Source: JAJVID01 sp050247435 (GTDB taxonomy: Bacteria; Acidobacteriota; Blastocatellia; RBC074). Taken from it: a stretch of DNA of 64,000 nt. Below the pieces are notes generated by a model. It made no database searches, was not told the origin of the DNA, and worked only from the letters and a program-made list of their open reading frames with translations. Made by a program: the position numbers and the translations under genes. The stretch covers positions 62,001-126,000 of the forward strand of contig JBFWUF010000011.1 of NCBI GenBank assembly GCA_050247435.1, read 5' to 3'. Below are positions 7,882-15,670 of this stretch, piece by piece (position 1 is the stretch's first letter; each line of letters begins with the position of its first letter).

Positions 7882-9057
7882 ATGCTTAACGCGCGAGTTA
7901 ATTCAAAAATCAGACTTCTTGTTATTTTGCTTTTTCCGGTCTGCCTACTCTCCGTCCCCTCCGTCAGGGCGCAGACGAAAGAGCCTGCCTCCACGTCCGC
8001 TGAAGAACTTCACGGGGGGATCGAAATCGGCGCGAAGGGCATAAAGTCAGTCGCCGTCCGCATCGTCGGAGACGAGAGAGGTTACAGCGTCAACATCCTC
8101 AATGCCGATATTCTCAACACCACAATCGTGCAAACGAAGAACGGTAAGTTCACGCCCGAAGCGATCAGGGACACTGGCTCCGTGACGCAGCGTTTTTACC
8201 AGCGGCTGCGGCAGGACTATCGCATCCCGCCGGAACAAATACACATCGTGGGCAGCAGCGGACTGATTGGAGATAACTCGCAGGATCTGGCCGAGGAGGT
8301 GCGAAAACGAACCGGACAGGAGATGACATTCCTTGATGTCGAGACTGAGGCCCAACTGCGCATCGCCGGCTCCATCCCGCGTCGTTACCGGATCGGCGCT
8401 ACCTGGTACGACAATCGAGGCGTCGCCGTGCTGATTGACATCGGTAGTGGCGACACCAAAGGCGGCTACCAATTGCTGCGCCGGGTGGCCGGAGGCGCCC
8501 CGGAATACGATTACATCACCTGGGGCATCCCGAAAGGCACGGTGACTTTCACCAACGAGATAAGCAAAGCGGCGGGTGAGACTGCCGATTACCAGACCTT
8601 CGCCAAGCGGGCGCAGGCGCTCAGTCCCGAATCAGTCCGCGCCATATTGCGTAATGAAGTGGCGCGAAAACCCGGATTGATCAATCGCAAGCGAATCTAT
8701 TTATCCGGCGGCATTGTCTGGACGATGATGACCCTGATACGTCCGGAGGATAGAAGCACATTCACACCGGTGACGGCGGATGACATCACCAACTTCTACA
8801 ACCGCGCGATAACCAACCCGGAAGCGTTGCTCAACCCCGACCTCTCGCGCATCCGCAACAAAGCGCTGCGGCAGGAGGCCGAGCGCGAGGTTGAATCGGT
8901 GCGTAATACCTTCACGCCCAAAAACCTGATCGCGGGCGCCGAAATCCTGCGCGCGGTGGCGGGGGAGATGCGTCTGGCCGGCAAGCAAATCTACTACGCC
9001 CGCTACGGCTATCTCGCCTGGATTCTGAGCTACGTTCGGCTGCAAGCTGAAAAATAA
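7882..9057 (+). CDS. exported Ppx/GppA-like actin-fold protein
   Basis: The 391-residue protein starts with a signal peptide (about residues 1-31, ending RAQ). Two phosphate-loop-like motifs of the actin/hexokinase/Ppx-GppA fold follow: GGIEIGAKGIKS near residue 45 and IDIGSGDTKGG near residue 185. LSGGIVW and a C-terminal GAEILRAV segment also fit Ppx/GppA-type phosphatases, which cut polyphosphate or pppGpp. Those enzymes are normally cytoplasmic, so an exported version is unusual. TTG at 7867 is possible, but ATG 7882 has AAGG at a better distance. It may be co-transcribed with the two genes before it. Catalysis is unproven. Confidence 0.7.
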   Translation: MLNARVNSKIRLLVILLFPVCLLSVPSVRAQTKEPASTSAEELHGGIEIGAKGIKSVAVRIVGDERGYSVNILNADILNTTIVQTKNGKFTPEAIRDTGSVTQRFYQRLRQDYRIPPEQIHIVGSSGLIGDNSQDLAEEVRKRTGQEMTFLDVETEAQLRIAGSIPRRYRIGATWYDNRGVAVLIDIGSGDTKGGYQLLRRVAGGAPEYDYITWGIPKGTVTFTNEISKAAGETADYQTFAKRAQALSPESVRAILRNEVARKPGLINRKRIYLSGGIVWTMMTLIRPEDRSTFTPVTADDITNFYNRAITNPEALLNPDLSRIRNKALRQEAEREVESVRNTFTPKNLIAGAEILRAVAGEMRLAGKQIYYARYGYLAWILSYVRLQAEK

Positions 9058-9062
9058 GTATC

Positions 9063-9161
9063 CCTGGGTACGCATCGCTTCCAGCGTGCTCTTGGCAAGA
9101 GACTTATTGAAAGGAAATAGGTTACTTGCCAAGAGCACGCTGGAAGCGATGCGTACCCAGG
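9063..9161. repeat. 99-bp hairpin element, family A copy 1
   Basis: Two 37-nt arms (9063-9099, 9125-9161) are perfectly complementary around a 25-nt loop containing ATTGAAAGGAAAT. It fills the gap between the Ppx-like gene and the S9 peptidase and ends 15 nt before ATG 9177. Copies 2 and 3 are at 28047-28144 and 54878-54976. Confidence 0.95.
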
Positions 9162-9176
9162 ACTTCGGAGGAACCA

Positions 9177-11447
9177 ATGAACAAACGAATCATCAATCTC
9201 ATCGCATTACTGATTGCCTGCCTGACCGCAATCGTATTTGTCAGCGCGCAGAGCAAGCGCCCGATGACGTTCATGGACATTATGCAGATGCGGCAAGGCT
9301 CCGCTCCCGCGATTAGCCCCAATGGCAAATGGGCGCTCTACACTCTGAACACGCCCGATTGGAAAGCGGCCAAAAGCGGCTCCGACATTTATCTCGTTTC
9401 TCTCGACGCCGGCCTGCCGTCAACTCGCCAGATGACGTTCACGAAAGACAAGAATGAAACTTCGCCGCGATGGTCGCGCGATGGAAAGTTTTTCGTGTTC
9501 GCCTCGAACCGCGAAGCACCGCAAGCAAGCCCAACTCAGAATCAGCTTTACCTGATGCGCCCCGACGGCGGCGAGGCGCGCAAGATCACCGAGGCCAAAG
9601 ACGGCGTGGGCGCGTTCGCGTTCAGCCGCGACGGCAAATGGCTGGCCTTTTCGGCGGGCAAGGACGAAGAGCAACAGGTTTGGATTCTGCCGATGGCTGA
9701 GATCGAAACCGCGAAGCCTCAACAATTGACCAAACACGCAACGCCGATCACTTCGTGGCAATTCTCTCCCGACAGCAAACGAATCTATTTCATCTCGCCC
9801 GACAGCCTGAGCAAAGACAACAAGGAACGCGTCGAGCAAAAATTTACCGTCCGCATCCGCAACGAAGAGACGCCGCTCAATCATCTTTGGGCGATTGCGA
9901 TTGATTCAAAACAGGAATCGCGGCTGACTTCGAACAGCGATTACAGCGTCAGCGACGTGACGATCTCGAAAGATTCAAAGTGGCTCGGTTTTCGCGGGAC
10001 GCCGAAAGACCGTTATCAGCGCACGGTTACTGAGACAACGATTTACGCCGACCTCTACCTGCTCGAAGTCGCAACAGGCAAGGTCGAACGTCTGACCGAC
10101 AACAAGGAGATCGGCGAAAGCGCGCTCAGTTTTTCTCCTGATAGTTCAATGATCGCGTTTTCGGCTTCGGACGATGGCGCCTACTTCCGCAATGGCCGCG
10201 TCTACGTCCGCCCGATTGGCGGCGGGCAACTGAAGAAACTCGGCGCCGATTTCGACGGCGATGTCTCGACCGGCTTCTGGTCAGAAGACGGCAAGACGAT
10301 CTATTTCAACGAAGGCTGGCGCGCGGCCAACCAACTCTTCTCCGTCTCCATAGAAACCGGCAAGGTCACGCAGTTGACGAAGGAGAAAGCCGTCCTGTTT
10401 GTCGCACAGGATGAAGACACGAAGACGCTGATCATCAACTACTCCGATCCGGCGGCTCCCTCGAACTGGTTCACGGCGCCGCTCAATCAAATCGGCAATC
10501 GCGAAGTGTGGCGGCAGATCACCGACTCCAACCCGCAGATCAAAAACATCGCGCTGGGCGAGACGGAAGAGATCGAATGGAAATCGTCCGACGGCAAGAT
10601 GGTCGGCGGTGTGCTCGTCAAGCCAGTTAATTATGAACGCGGCAAACGTTACCCGCTGATCGTCCAGATTCACGGCGGTCCGGCTTCAGCCTCGACGCTG
10701 GCGTTCAATAGCAGCTACAGTAACTACTCACACATTTACGCTGGCGCGGGTTACGTCTGCCTGCTGCCGAATTATCGCGGCTCGGCCAATTACGGCGAGA
10801 AGTTCAAGATGGAGATCGGCGGCGATTATTTCCGCCAGGCTTACGACGACATCATGGCCGGAGTTGATCACCTGATTAACTCTGGCCTGGTGGACGGCGA
10901 CAAGATGGGCGTGATGGGTTGGAGCGCCGGCGGCCATTGGTCGAACTGGATTCTGACTCACACCGACCGCTTCAAAGCCATCTCGTCAGGCGCGGGCGCG
11001 GTCAACTGGATTTCGATGTACGCGCAAAGCGACGTACAGCGCAACCGCGAGTTTTATTTCGGCGGCAGGCCGCCCTACGAAGATTTCGACAAATACTGGA
11101 ACGTCTCGCCGCTCAAATACATCAGGAACGCCAAAACGCCGACGCTCATCCACGTGGTTGACGGCGACCCGCGCGTCCCCCGCCCCCAGAGCGAAGAGCT
11201 TCACATGGCCTTGAAGAAATTGGGCGTGCCAACCGAATTCTTCGTCTACCCCGGCGCCACGCACGGCATCACCGAACCGCGCAACCAGATGGTCAAAATG
11301 GTCTCGGAGTTCAACTGGTTCGAGAAATGGATTCACGGCAAGCAGGGATGGTTCGAGTGGAAAGAGATGCTGCAAACGTTGAAGGACGAGAAGGCCGACG
11401 AGAAGAAAGGCGAGAAGAAGAGCGAGGCTGGAAGCCCAGAAGATTAG
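9177..11447 (+). CDS. secreted S9-family prolyl oligopeptidase
   Basis: The 756-residue protein has a signal peptide (about 1-22), a TolB/WD40-like beta-propeller (about 30-440) with repeated SPDxK/SRDGK blades, and a C-terminal alpha/beta-hydrolase. The nucleophile Ser583 is in GWSAGG, with Asp664 in DGDPRVP and His696 in GATHG completing the triad. Such enzymes trim peptides after proline or small residues in the periplasm. The last 30 residues are Lys/Glu-rich. GGAGGAA at 9167-9173 fixes the start; an earlier in-frame start would read through the hairpin and is rejected. Confidence 0.93.
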   Translation: MNKRIINLIALLIACLTAIVFVSAQSKRPMTFMDIMQMRQGSAPAISPNGKWALYTLNTPDWKAAKSGSDIYLVSLDAGLPSTRQMTFTKDKNETSPRWSRDGKFFVFASNREAPQASPTQNQLYLMRPDGGEARKITEAKDGVGAFAFSRDGKWLAFSAGKDEEQQVWILPMAEIETAKPQQLTKHATPITSWQFSPDSKRIYFISPDSLSKDNKERVEQKFTVRIRNEETPLNHLWAIAIDSKQESRLTSNSDYSVSDVTISKDSKWLGFRGTPKDRYQRTVTETTIYADLYLLEVATGKVERLTDNKEIGESALSFSPDSSMIAFSASDDGAYFRNGRVYVRPIGGGQLKKLGADFDGDVSTGFWSEDGKTIYFNEGWRAANQLFSVSIETGKVTQLTKEKAVLFVAQDEDTKTLIINYSDPAAPSNWFTAPLNQIGNREVWRQITDSNPQIKNIALGETEEIEWKSSDGKMVGGVLVKPVNYERGKRYPLIVQIHGGPASASTLAFNSSYSNYSHIYAGAGYVCLLPNYRGSANYGEKFKMEIGGDYFRQAYDDIMAGVDHLINSGLVDGDKMGVMGWSAGGHWSNWILTHTDRFKAISSGAGAVNWISMYAQSDVQRNREFYFGGRPPYEDFDKYWNVSPLKYIRNAKTPTLIHVVDGDPRVPRPQSEELHMALKKLGVPTEFFVYPGATHGITEPRNQMVKMVSEFNWFEKWIHGKQGWFEWKEMLQTLKDEKADEKKGEKKSEAGSPED

Positions 11448-11511
11448 CATTAGCGCAGTAATCACACCGCAGCAAAGATGGAGCCAATCCTCTGCACATT
11501 GAATTGTTTGC

Positions 11512-12009
11512 TCATTCTTTCTTTTGCGCCGTTTTTGGGTAAAGTCTCCAGATTCCGATGGATTCGTTTCCCGGATTCCATCCATATATTCGACCCCAGG
11601 CCATGTCGCCATCAATTACGCCAACGAATTCAGCACTGGCCATGTACAGGATGCCCTCGTAATGCCAGGACACCACGTTGCCGTCCACCTGAAAAGTATC
11701 AGACATACCGTTGCGATGGGATCTCGGGCTGTCAGGCGGGATAAGCCGCCCATTGGAGAATTCGAGATACAGATTATCAATCTTAGGGGGCAAGCCCGGG
11801 AAATGTGTCTCCAGTACATAATTCCCTGTGGTCAGCCTGTTTGGACGAGCCGTGACACTTTTCAGAAAGGACTTGTCGAGTTCCGCGAGTTGTTCCCAGT
11901 GGCGCATCGTAGCGGCCCCACCATCGAAGGAGGCTTTAAGGTATCCAATGTTGTAAGCAACGAACAACATGGCGAGCCCTGTTGCTACAAGTATGATTCT
12001 TCTCTTCAT
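11512..12009 (-). CDS. hypothetical N-terminally anchored protein
   Basis: The 165-residue protein has an N-terminal helix (about residues 5-25) that could be a signal or an anchor, then a soluble domain with several Trp residues (VVSWHYEG, MAWGRIYGW, GIWRLYP). No family is recognised. The start lacks a strong ribosome site. A plus-strand ORF overlaps the same DNA, but the minus frame has the more protein-like composition and shares orientation with the acetyltransferase gene that follows upstream. This stretch looks less GC-rich than its surroundings. Confidence 0.55.
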   Translation of the reverse strand: MKRRIILVATGLAMLFVAYNIGYLKASFDGGAATMRHWEQLAELDKSFLKSVTARPNRLTTGNYVLETHFPGLPPKIDNLYLEFSNGRLIPPDSPRSHRNGMSDTFQVDGNVVSWHYEGILYMASAEFVGVIDGDMAWGRIYGWNPGNESIGIWRLYPKTAQKKE

Positions 12010-12148
12010 GTCTTTGCTGATACAAAGGGGCTTGTTGATGTGAAAGGCGGCGAAGTATAGGACAGGCCTTGTGAAGACGCAACGGGATTTTCTGCAAACT
12101 GGCCGAGTCTATCCCGCCGGCCTTGCACCGTTTTCAAAAGCCGGTCGC

Positions 12149-12240
12149 AATCCCACCAACGGCAGTTGGTGGATTGTTCAAGTCCGGCCTACAAACAAAC
12201 AACTCCCTCCCAAATCCCACCAACGGCAGTTGGTGGGATT
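12149..12240. repeat. pair of identical GGCA-loop hairpins
   Basis: Two near-identical palindromes (12149-12175 and 12213-12240) have the form AATCCCACCAAC, GGCA, then the complement of the first arm. The second has a perfect 12-bp stem; the first lacks one G. Being palindromes, the copies can also pair with each other across the spacer of about 37 nt. They lie in the gap 12010-12365 between two minus-strand genes; I see nothing else there. Confidence 0.85.
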
Positions 12241-12365
12241 CACGCAACCCGCTTCCCAGTCGTGAACGGCTGGACTAGGGGAAAGGCTCCCCAATGTTTT
12301 CCGCCACGACCCGGTCTATTTTGGCTCTGCCCAGCTTGTCTTTTGGTCGGCGTGTAGACTGAAAA

Positions 12366-14090
12366 TCACCTCGCAAGCTGAGCGGCAGACCAATGTGTCG
12401 CTTTTCCCAGCCTGCTTTTTCTGAACGAACTGCATTGATAAGTGAACCCCACGCCTTCGACCAGGCGCCGCAAAGCGCGATGTTCAGCCGGGATGCAAAT
12501 ATAAGCCTGCTTCGCGCCGGGCGTGTTGGCGGCGTCGCGCAACATTTGGCAGAGCGCAATCTTGGATAAATTCCGGCCCTCCGAACTCGTGAAATAATCC
12601 GTAAGCAGAACGCCATCAACAGGGATGCCAAAATCCTGCCCATCCACAGTCGGGGCTTTCCGCTCCTGTTGTTCAATTAGCCAGCCGTACTGTTTCAGTT
12701 TCCCATCTTCAACCCAGGTGTAGAAGTGATGGCCAGCTTCCAGATTTTCCAACGCCTGCCTCATAAACTTATTTACCGGTGGCTGCCAGGCTTCTTCGGG
12801 TTGGTAGCAAAACAGATCGGGAATATGGTCTCTATTCATAAGTCGCAGGTCAGGCAGGTTATGAGCCTGATCCAGGTTGCAGACGTAGACGCATAGCTCA
12901 TCTGTCTGCCACGTATGTTTTTTCATTTCCCTGAAAGTTTCCGATAACAGGCTGGCCGGTTTCAGCAGTGACCATTTCCGCCGCCAGTCCTGCGCGTTCG
13001 AGAAAGCATCTTTGGCCTTCTCTGGCGTGATGTTAAAAACCCGGGTCGTTGATTTGGCGGCTTCGGCCATCCTGCGTTTGAACTTGTATTGAATGCAGTG
13101 AAGGCGATTGAAGAAGATGGTGATTATGTAGACTTCATCGTGGCGCGTGGCGTAGCGATCTTTGTAATGGCCGCCGGGGGTCAGATCGAAAACCGGGATT
13201 CCTTCTTTGGCCAGTTCGACACCAGTCATCAACAGATGAAGTTCTCCCGGCGAGTATCTTGCGTAAGAAGGCCAGTGCGTAATCAACCCCAATAACACCT
13301 GTTCCCTGTTGTACGTGTGAATTTGCGCCGAAATGAGCTTGTCATCCAGGCGCAACGCCGTGGCGTGGATCATCCCCGGCAGACGCATCAACTTCATGGT
13401 GAAAGCTTTTTTCAGCGGATCGTACGGAGAGTCGGTCAGGTTATGAATAGCTCTCAATCGCAGAGTCTGGCAGCAAGTAACTTCGTCGAAGATAGCTCCC
13501 ATCTCCTCCGGGGTCTGAATTCGATCCAGATGCAGGTCACCCAGCCGCCTGAGACGATTGATCTTACTCTGCTTCTTCTTCCGCAGCGTATCTTTTAAGC
13601 CGCCGCCGTCCCCGATATCCATTAACCCCCGTGGCATTGTTCTCAGGTAACAATGCTCATTCCAACGATTGCCAGGCTTAGTCCATTCGGTTGGCGTTGA
13701 CGGAAGCATAAATAACAACGTGAGGGATTTGTCTGGGAACGCCTCGCCCAGTTTTTCAAGCGCGGATTCAATGAATTCATTACCATTCTGAGATTCAGCC
13801 AGCCAGGCTTGGTACTCGGCCTGGTTACTTCCAGCTACCACAAGCTGTCCACATTCTGTAGCTACTGCCAGCGTAAATAGGCCCTCCAGCTCACCCAGGG
13901 CGCTAATGCCAGTTACGATGACAGGAGTAAATCGGCTTCTGTAAACATCGTACCAGGTAACAACAAATTCTTCGCTCTGATAGACAGATCCCCAGGGGCA
14001 TTTTTTGTATAGCTTCTTCCATCGCGCGCGAAATTCCGAATTCCCGATCAGCTTTTCCGCCTCGGCCCCCGACGCCACTTCGATTTTCAT
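12366..14090 (-). CDS. double acetyltransferase: CelD/BioF2-like domain fused to a second GNAT
   Basis: The 574-residue protein has an N-terminal acetyltransferase module (about 1-340) like the CelD/BcsL group: a KKCPWGSVYQSEEF opening, an RKKKQSKINRLRRLGDL segment and a LTPGGHYKDRYATRH motif. A C-terminal region (about 390-565) reads like a second GNAT fold, with Val/Leu strands and a SKIALCQMLRDAAN helix. CelD-type proteins occur in cellulose, capsule and lipoprotein modification loci, but the acceptor here is unknown. The coding strand is opposite to its neighbours and the DNA looks less GC-rich, which would fit horizontal acquisition. No glycosyltransferases flank it. Confidence 0.75.
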   Translation of the reverse strand: MKIEVASGAEAEKLIGNSEFRARWKKLYKKCPWGSVYQSEEFVVTWYDVYRSRFTPVIVTGISALGELEGLFTLAVATECGQLVVAGSNQAEYQAWLAESQNGNEFIESALEKLGEAFPDKSLTLLFMLPSTPTEWTKPGNRWNEHCYLRTMPRGLMDIGDGGGLKDTLRKKKQSKINRLRRLGDLHLDRIQTPEEMGAIFDEVTCCQTLRLRAIHNLTDSPYDPLKKAFTMKLMRLPGMIHATALRLDDKLISAQIHTYNREQVLLGLITHWPSYARYSPGELHLLMTGVELAKEGIPVFDLTPGGHYKDRYATRHDEVYIITIFFNRLHCIQYKFKRRMAEAAKSTTRVFNITPEKAKDAFSNAQDWRRKWSLLKPASLLSETFREMKKHTWQTDELCVYVCNLDQAHNLPDLRLMNRDHIPDLFCYQPEEAWQPPVNKFMRQALENLEAGHHFYTWVEDGKLKQYGWLIEQQERKAPTVDGQDFGIPVDGVLLTDYFTSSEGRNLSKIALCQMLRDAANTPGAKQAYICIPAEHRALRRLVEGVGFTYQCSSFRKSRLGKATHWSAAQLAR

Positions 14091-14345
14091 AAATACACCC
14101 TATCACCGCGCCCTTTCACGCAAGGTAAATAGTCAACAAGACTCCGGCAGACCTCTGGCCTCTCGCGAACGCGCCTCCGCCAAGAGAGACGCCAGCCTGG
14201 TGATCGAGAAGGCGGGTCTCCGGCGAATCGCCGAAACACACGGCGAAAAGTCAGGCTTCGAAGCCTTGTAATGACTGCTGAAAAGTTCGTTGGTACTGGA
14301 TAACGCGCTGGTCCGCACCTGTGAGGAGTTTCAGGAGGAGTCATA

Positions 14346-14404
14346 CCACGTAGTAACGAATTTATTCGTTACATGATGTAACTAATAAATTCGTTACTAC
14401 GTGG
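14346..14404. repeat. 59-bp palindrome, cox-linked family copy 2
   Basis: The arms are 14346-14374 and 14376-14404, around a single G. It matches the copy at 2738-2796 almost throughout. One change is compensated (ACGT/ACGT there, ACAT/ATGT here) and one position is unpaired. It precedes coxG as copy 1 precedes coxL. The distance to ATG 14616 is 211 nt, but an in-frame GTG at 14418 lies only 13 nt away. Confidence 0.9.
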
Positions 14405-14615
14405 GGAGAAGATCGAAGTGTGGAGGGGAGTGAACGCTATCTGTGTTGTTGCGACGGGGGTGAGTATAGGCATGGTTCGGCGAAGTCGCAATGAGATTTT
14501 TCTTCAGGCGATGAATATTTCACCGCTCGCTTGTCATTCGACTGGATTGTCGGCTAAAAATCTCTTCGCAATTGAACACATCCCGACCACGCTCTCAAAT
14601 GCTGAAGGAGTCGAA

Positions 14616-15134
14616 ATGAAAGTCGAAGGCTCTCACACAATCAAAGCGCCTCGCGAGTTGCTCTACCAGCTCTTAATTGATCCCGAAATCCTGCAACGTT
14701 GCGTGCCGGGATGCCAATCGCTGGAAGCCGCCGAGGACGGCTCATACAAAATGAGCCTGAAAGCCGGTGTCGGCTCGATCAAAGGCGTCTTCACCGGCTC
14801 GATCAGGCTGGACGAGATGCGCGAGCCTGAACATTACAGGATGATCGTTGATGGCAAGGGCGCGCCCGGATTTCTGAAAGGCGAGGGCATGATAGACCTG
14901 ATTGAGCAAGGCGAGGAGACATTGGTTAATTACTCTGGCGATGTCAGCGTTGGTGGAACCATCGCCAGCGTCGGCCAACGGATGGTTCAATCAACAGCGA
15001 AGATGATGGCCGGGCAGTTCTTCGCCGCCATTGGAGCCGAAGCCGCCGCGCTCGTCAAAGCTGAAGAGAGTGGTGAATATGAGCTTCCCAAACAAGGTTT
15101 CATTCGCAACACCATCAGGCAGATTAGAAAGTAA
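14616..15134 (+). CDS. coxG: CoxG-like SRPBCC-fold accessory protein
   Basis: The 172-residue protein is a START/SRPBCC-fold CoxG. It opens MKVEGSHTIKAPRELLYQ, then has DPEILQRCVPGC and SGDVSVGGTIASVGQRM, all typical of the family. In CO-oxidising bacteria CoxG helps recruit the maturation/anchoring machinery to CO dehydrogenase at the membrane. GAAGGAG at 14603-14609 fixes the ATG. The frame stays open upstream to a GTG at 14418, which would add 66 residues outside the family. It is 8.5 kb from coxSLM with unrelated genes between, yet is preceded by the same palindrome found before coxL. Confidence 0.9.
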   Translation: MKVEGSHTIKAPRELLYQLLIDPEILQRCVPGCQSLEAAEDGSYKMSLKAGVGSIKGVFTGSIRLDEMREPEHYRMIVDGKGAPGFLKGEGMIDLIEQGEETLVNYSGDVSVGGTIASVGQRMVQSTAKMMAGQFFAAIGAEAAALVKAEESGEYELPKQGFIRNTIRQIRK

Positions 15135-15670
15135 AAGAAGCAAGTCTCTAATCAATCCGCGAAAAATTACCGCTAAGGCCAGGTTAATTGTTGACTCTCA
15201 CCGAGGTTTCTGTGTTTAATGCGTTATCTCATCAACAAATGATCAGTGACTAAACTAGTTGTAGCAAACGCTCAATGCCCCACCGACAAATCGCTCCTTA
15301 ACGAAGTACCATACTGATTTCCCCCATGCCCTAATCCCCGGTTCCCTGACCGGTTCATCCTCCATACACGTTGGCACACACGTTGGCAACAATCACGCTG
15401 ATCGTGTGATTCCTTGCTATTCGGGCAAACACCCGTCTGTTTGCGCAATCTTGTTGAAATGCCGCTTCATCGCGGCGCGTCCGCTTCGACTCGAAACGCC
15501 GGGGCGCGCCGCTCGTCATCGGCAATCGAACGTCATGACACTCCGGCTGGTTTTCGGCTGGAGACGGGCGTTGTTTTACACGACTGATGAAGCGCCAAAG
15601 GCGTGGGAGATGAATTGACCGGCGGCAGCCGATCTGGTCTTCGAGCGCCAGGAGAACACCAGGAGAACAA
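15135..15670 (+). other. gene-free gap, 536 bp
   Basis: No convincing ORF. A promoter-like pair is at 15191-15220. A short tandem repeat of ACACGTTGGCA occurs near 15365-15387. The last 150 bp are GC-rich and may be an untranslated leader of the coiled-coil gene at 15671. Confidence 0.5.
15191..15220 (+). promoter_or_regulatory. sigma70-like promoter candidate
   Basis: TTGACT (15191-15196) and TTTAAT (15215-15220) are separated by 18 bp. If real, it would start a transcript about 440 nt before the coiled-coil gene at 15671, giving a long leader, or drive a small RNA. Confidence 0.3.

Noticed and set aside
11524..12060. 178-codon plus-strand frame overlapping the hypothetical minus-strand gene
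   Set aside because: The minus frame has a membrane helix and a more natural composition; only one of the two can be real and the plus frame has no ribosome site or family.
14418..14615. 66-residue N-terminal extension of CoxG from a GTG
   Set aside because: The added residues match nothing in the CoxG family, and GAAGGAG supports ATG 14616. Kept as a note because the GTG lies 13 nt after the palindrome.
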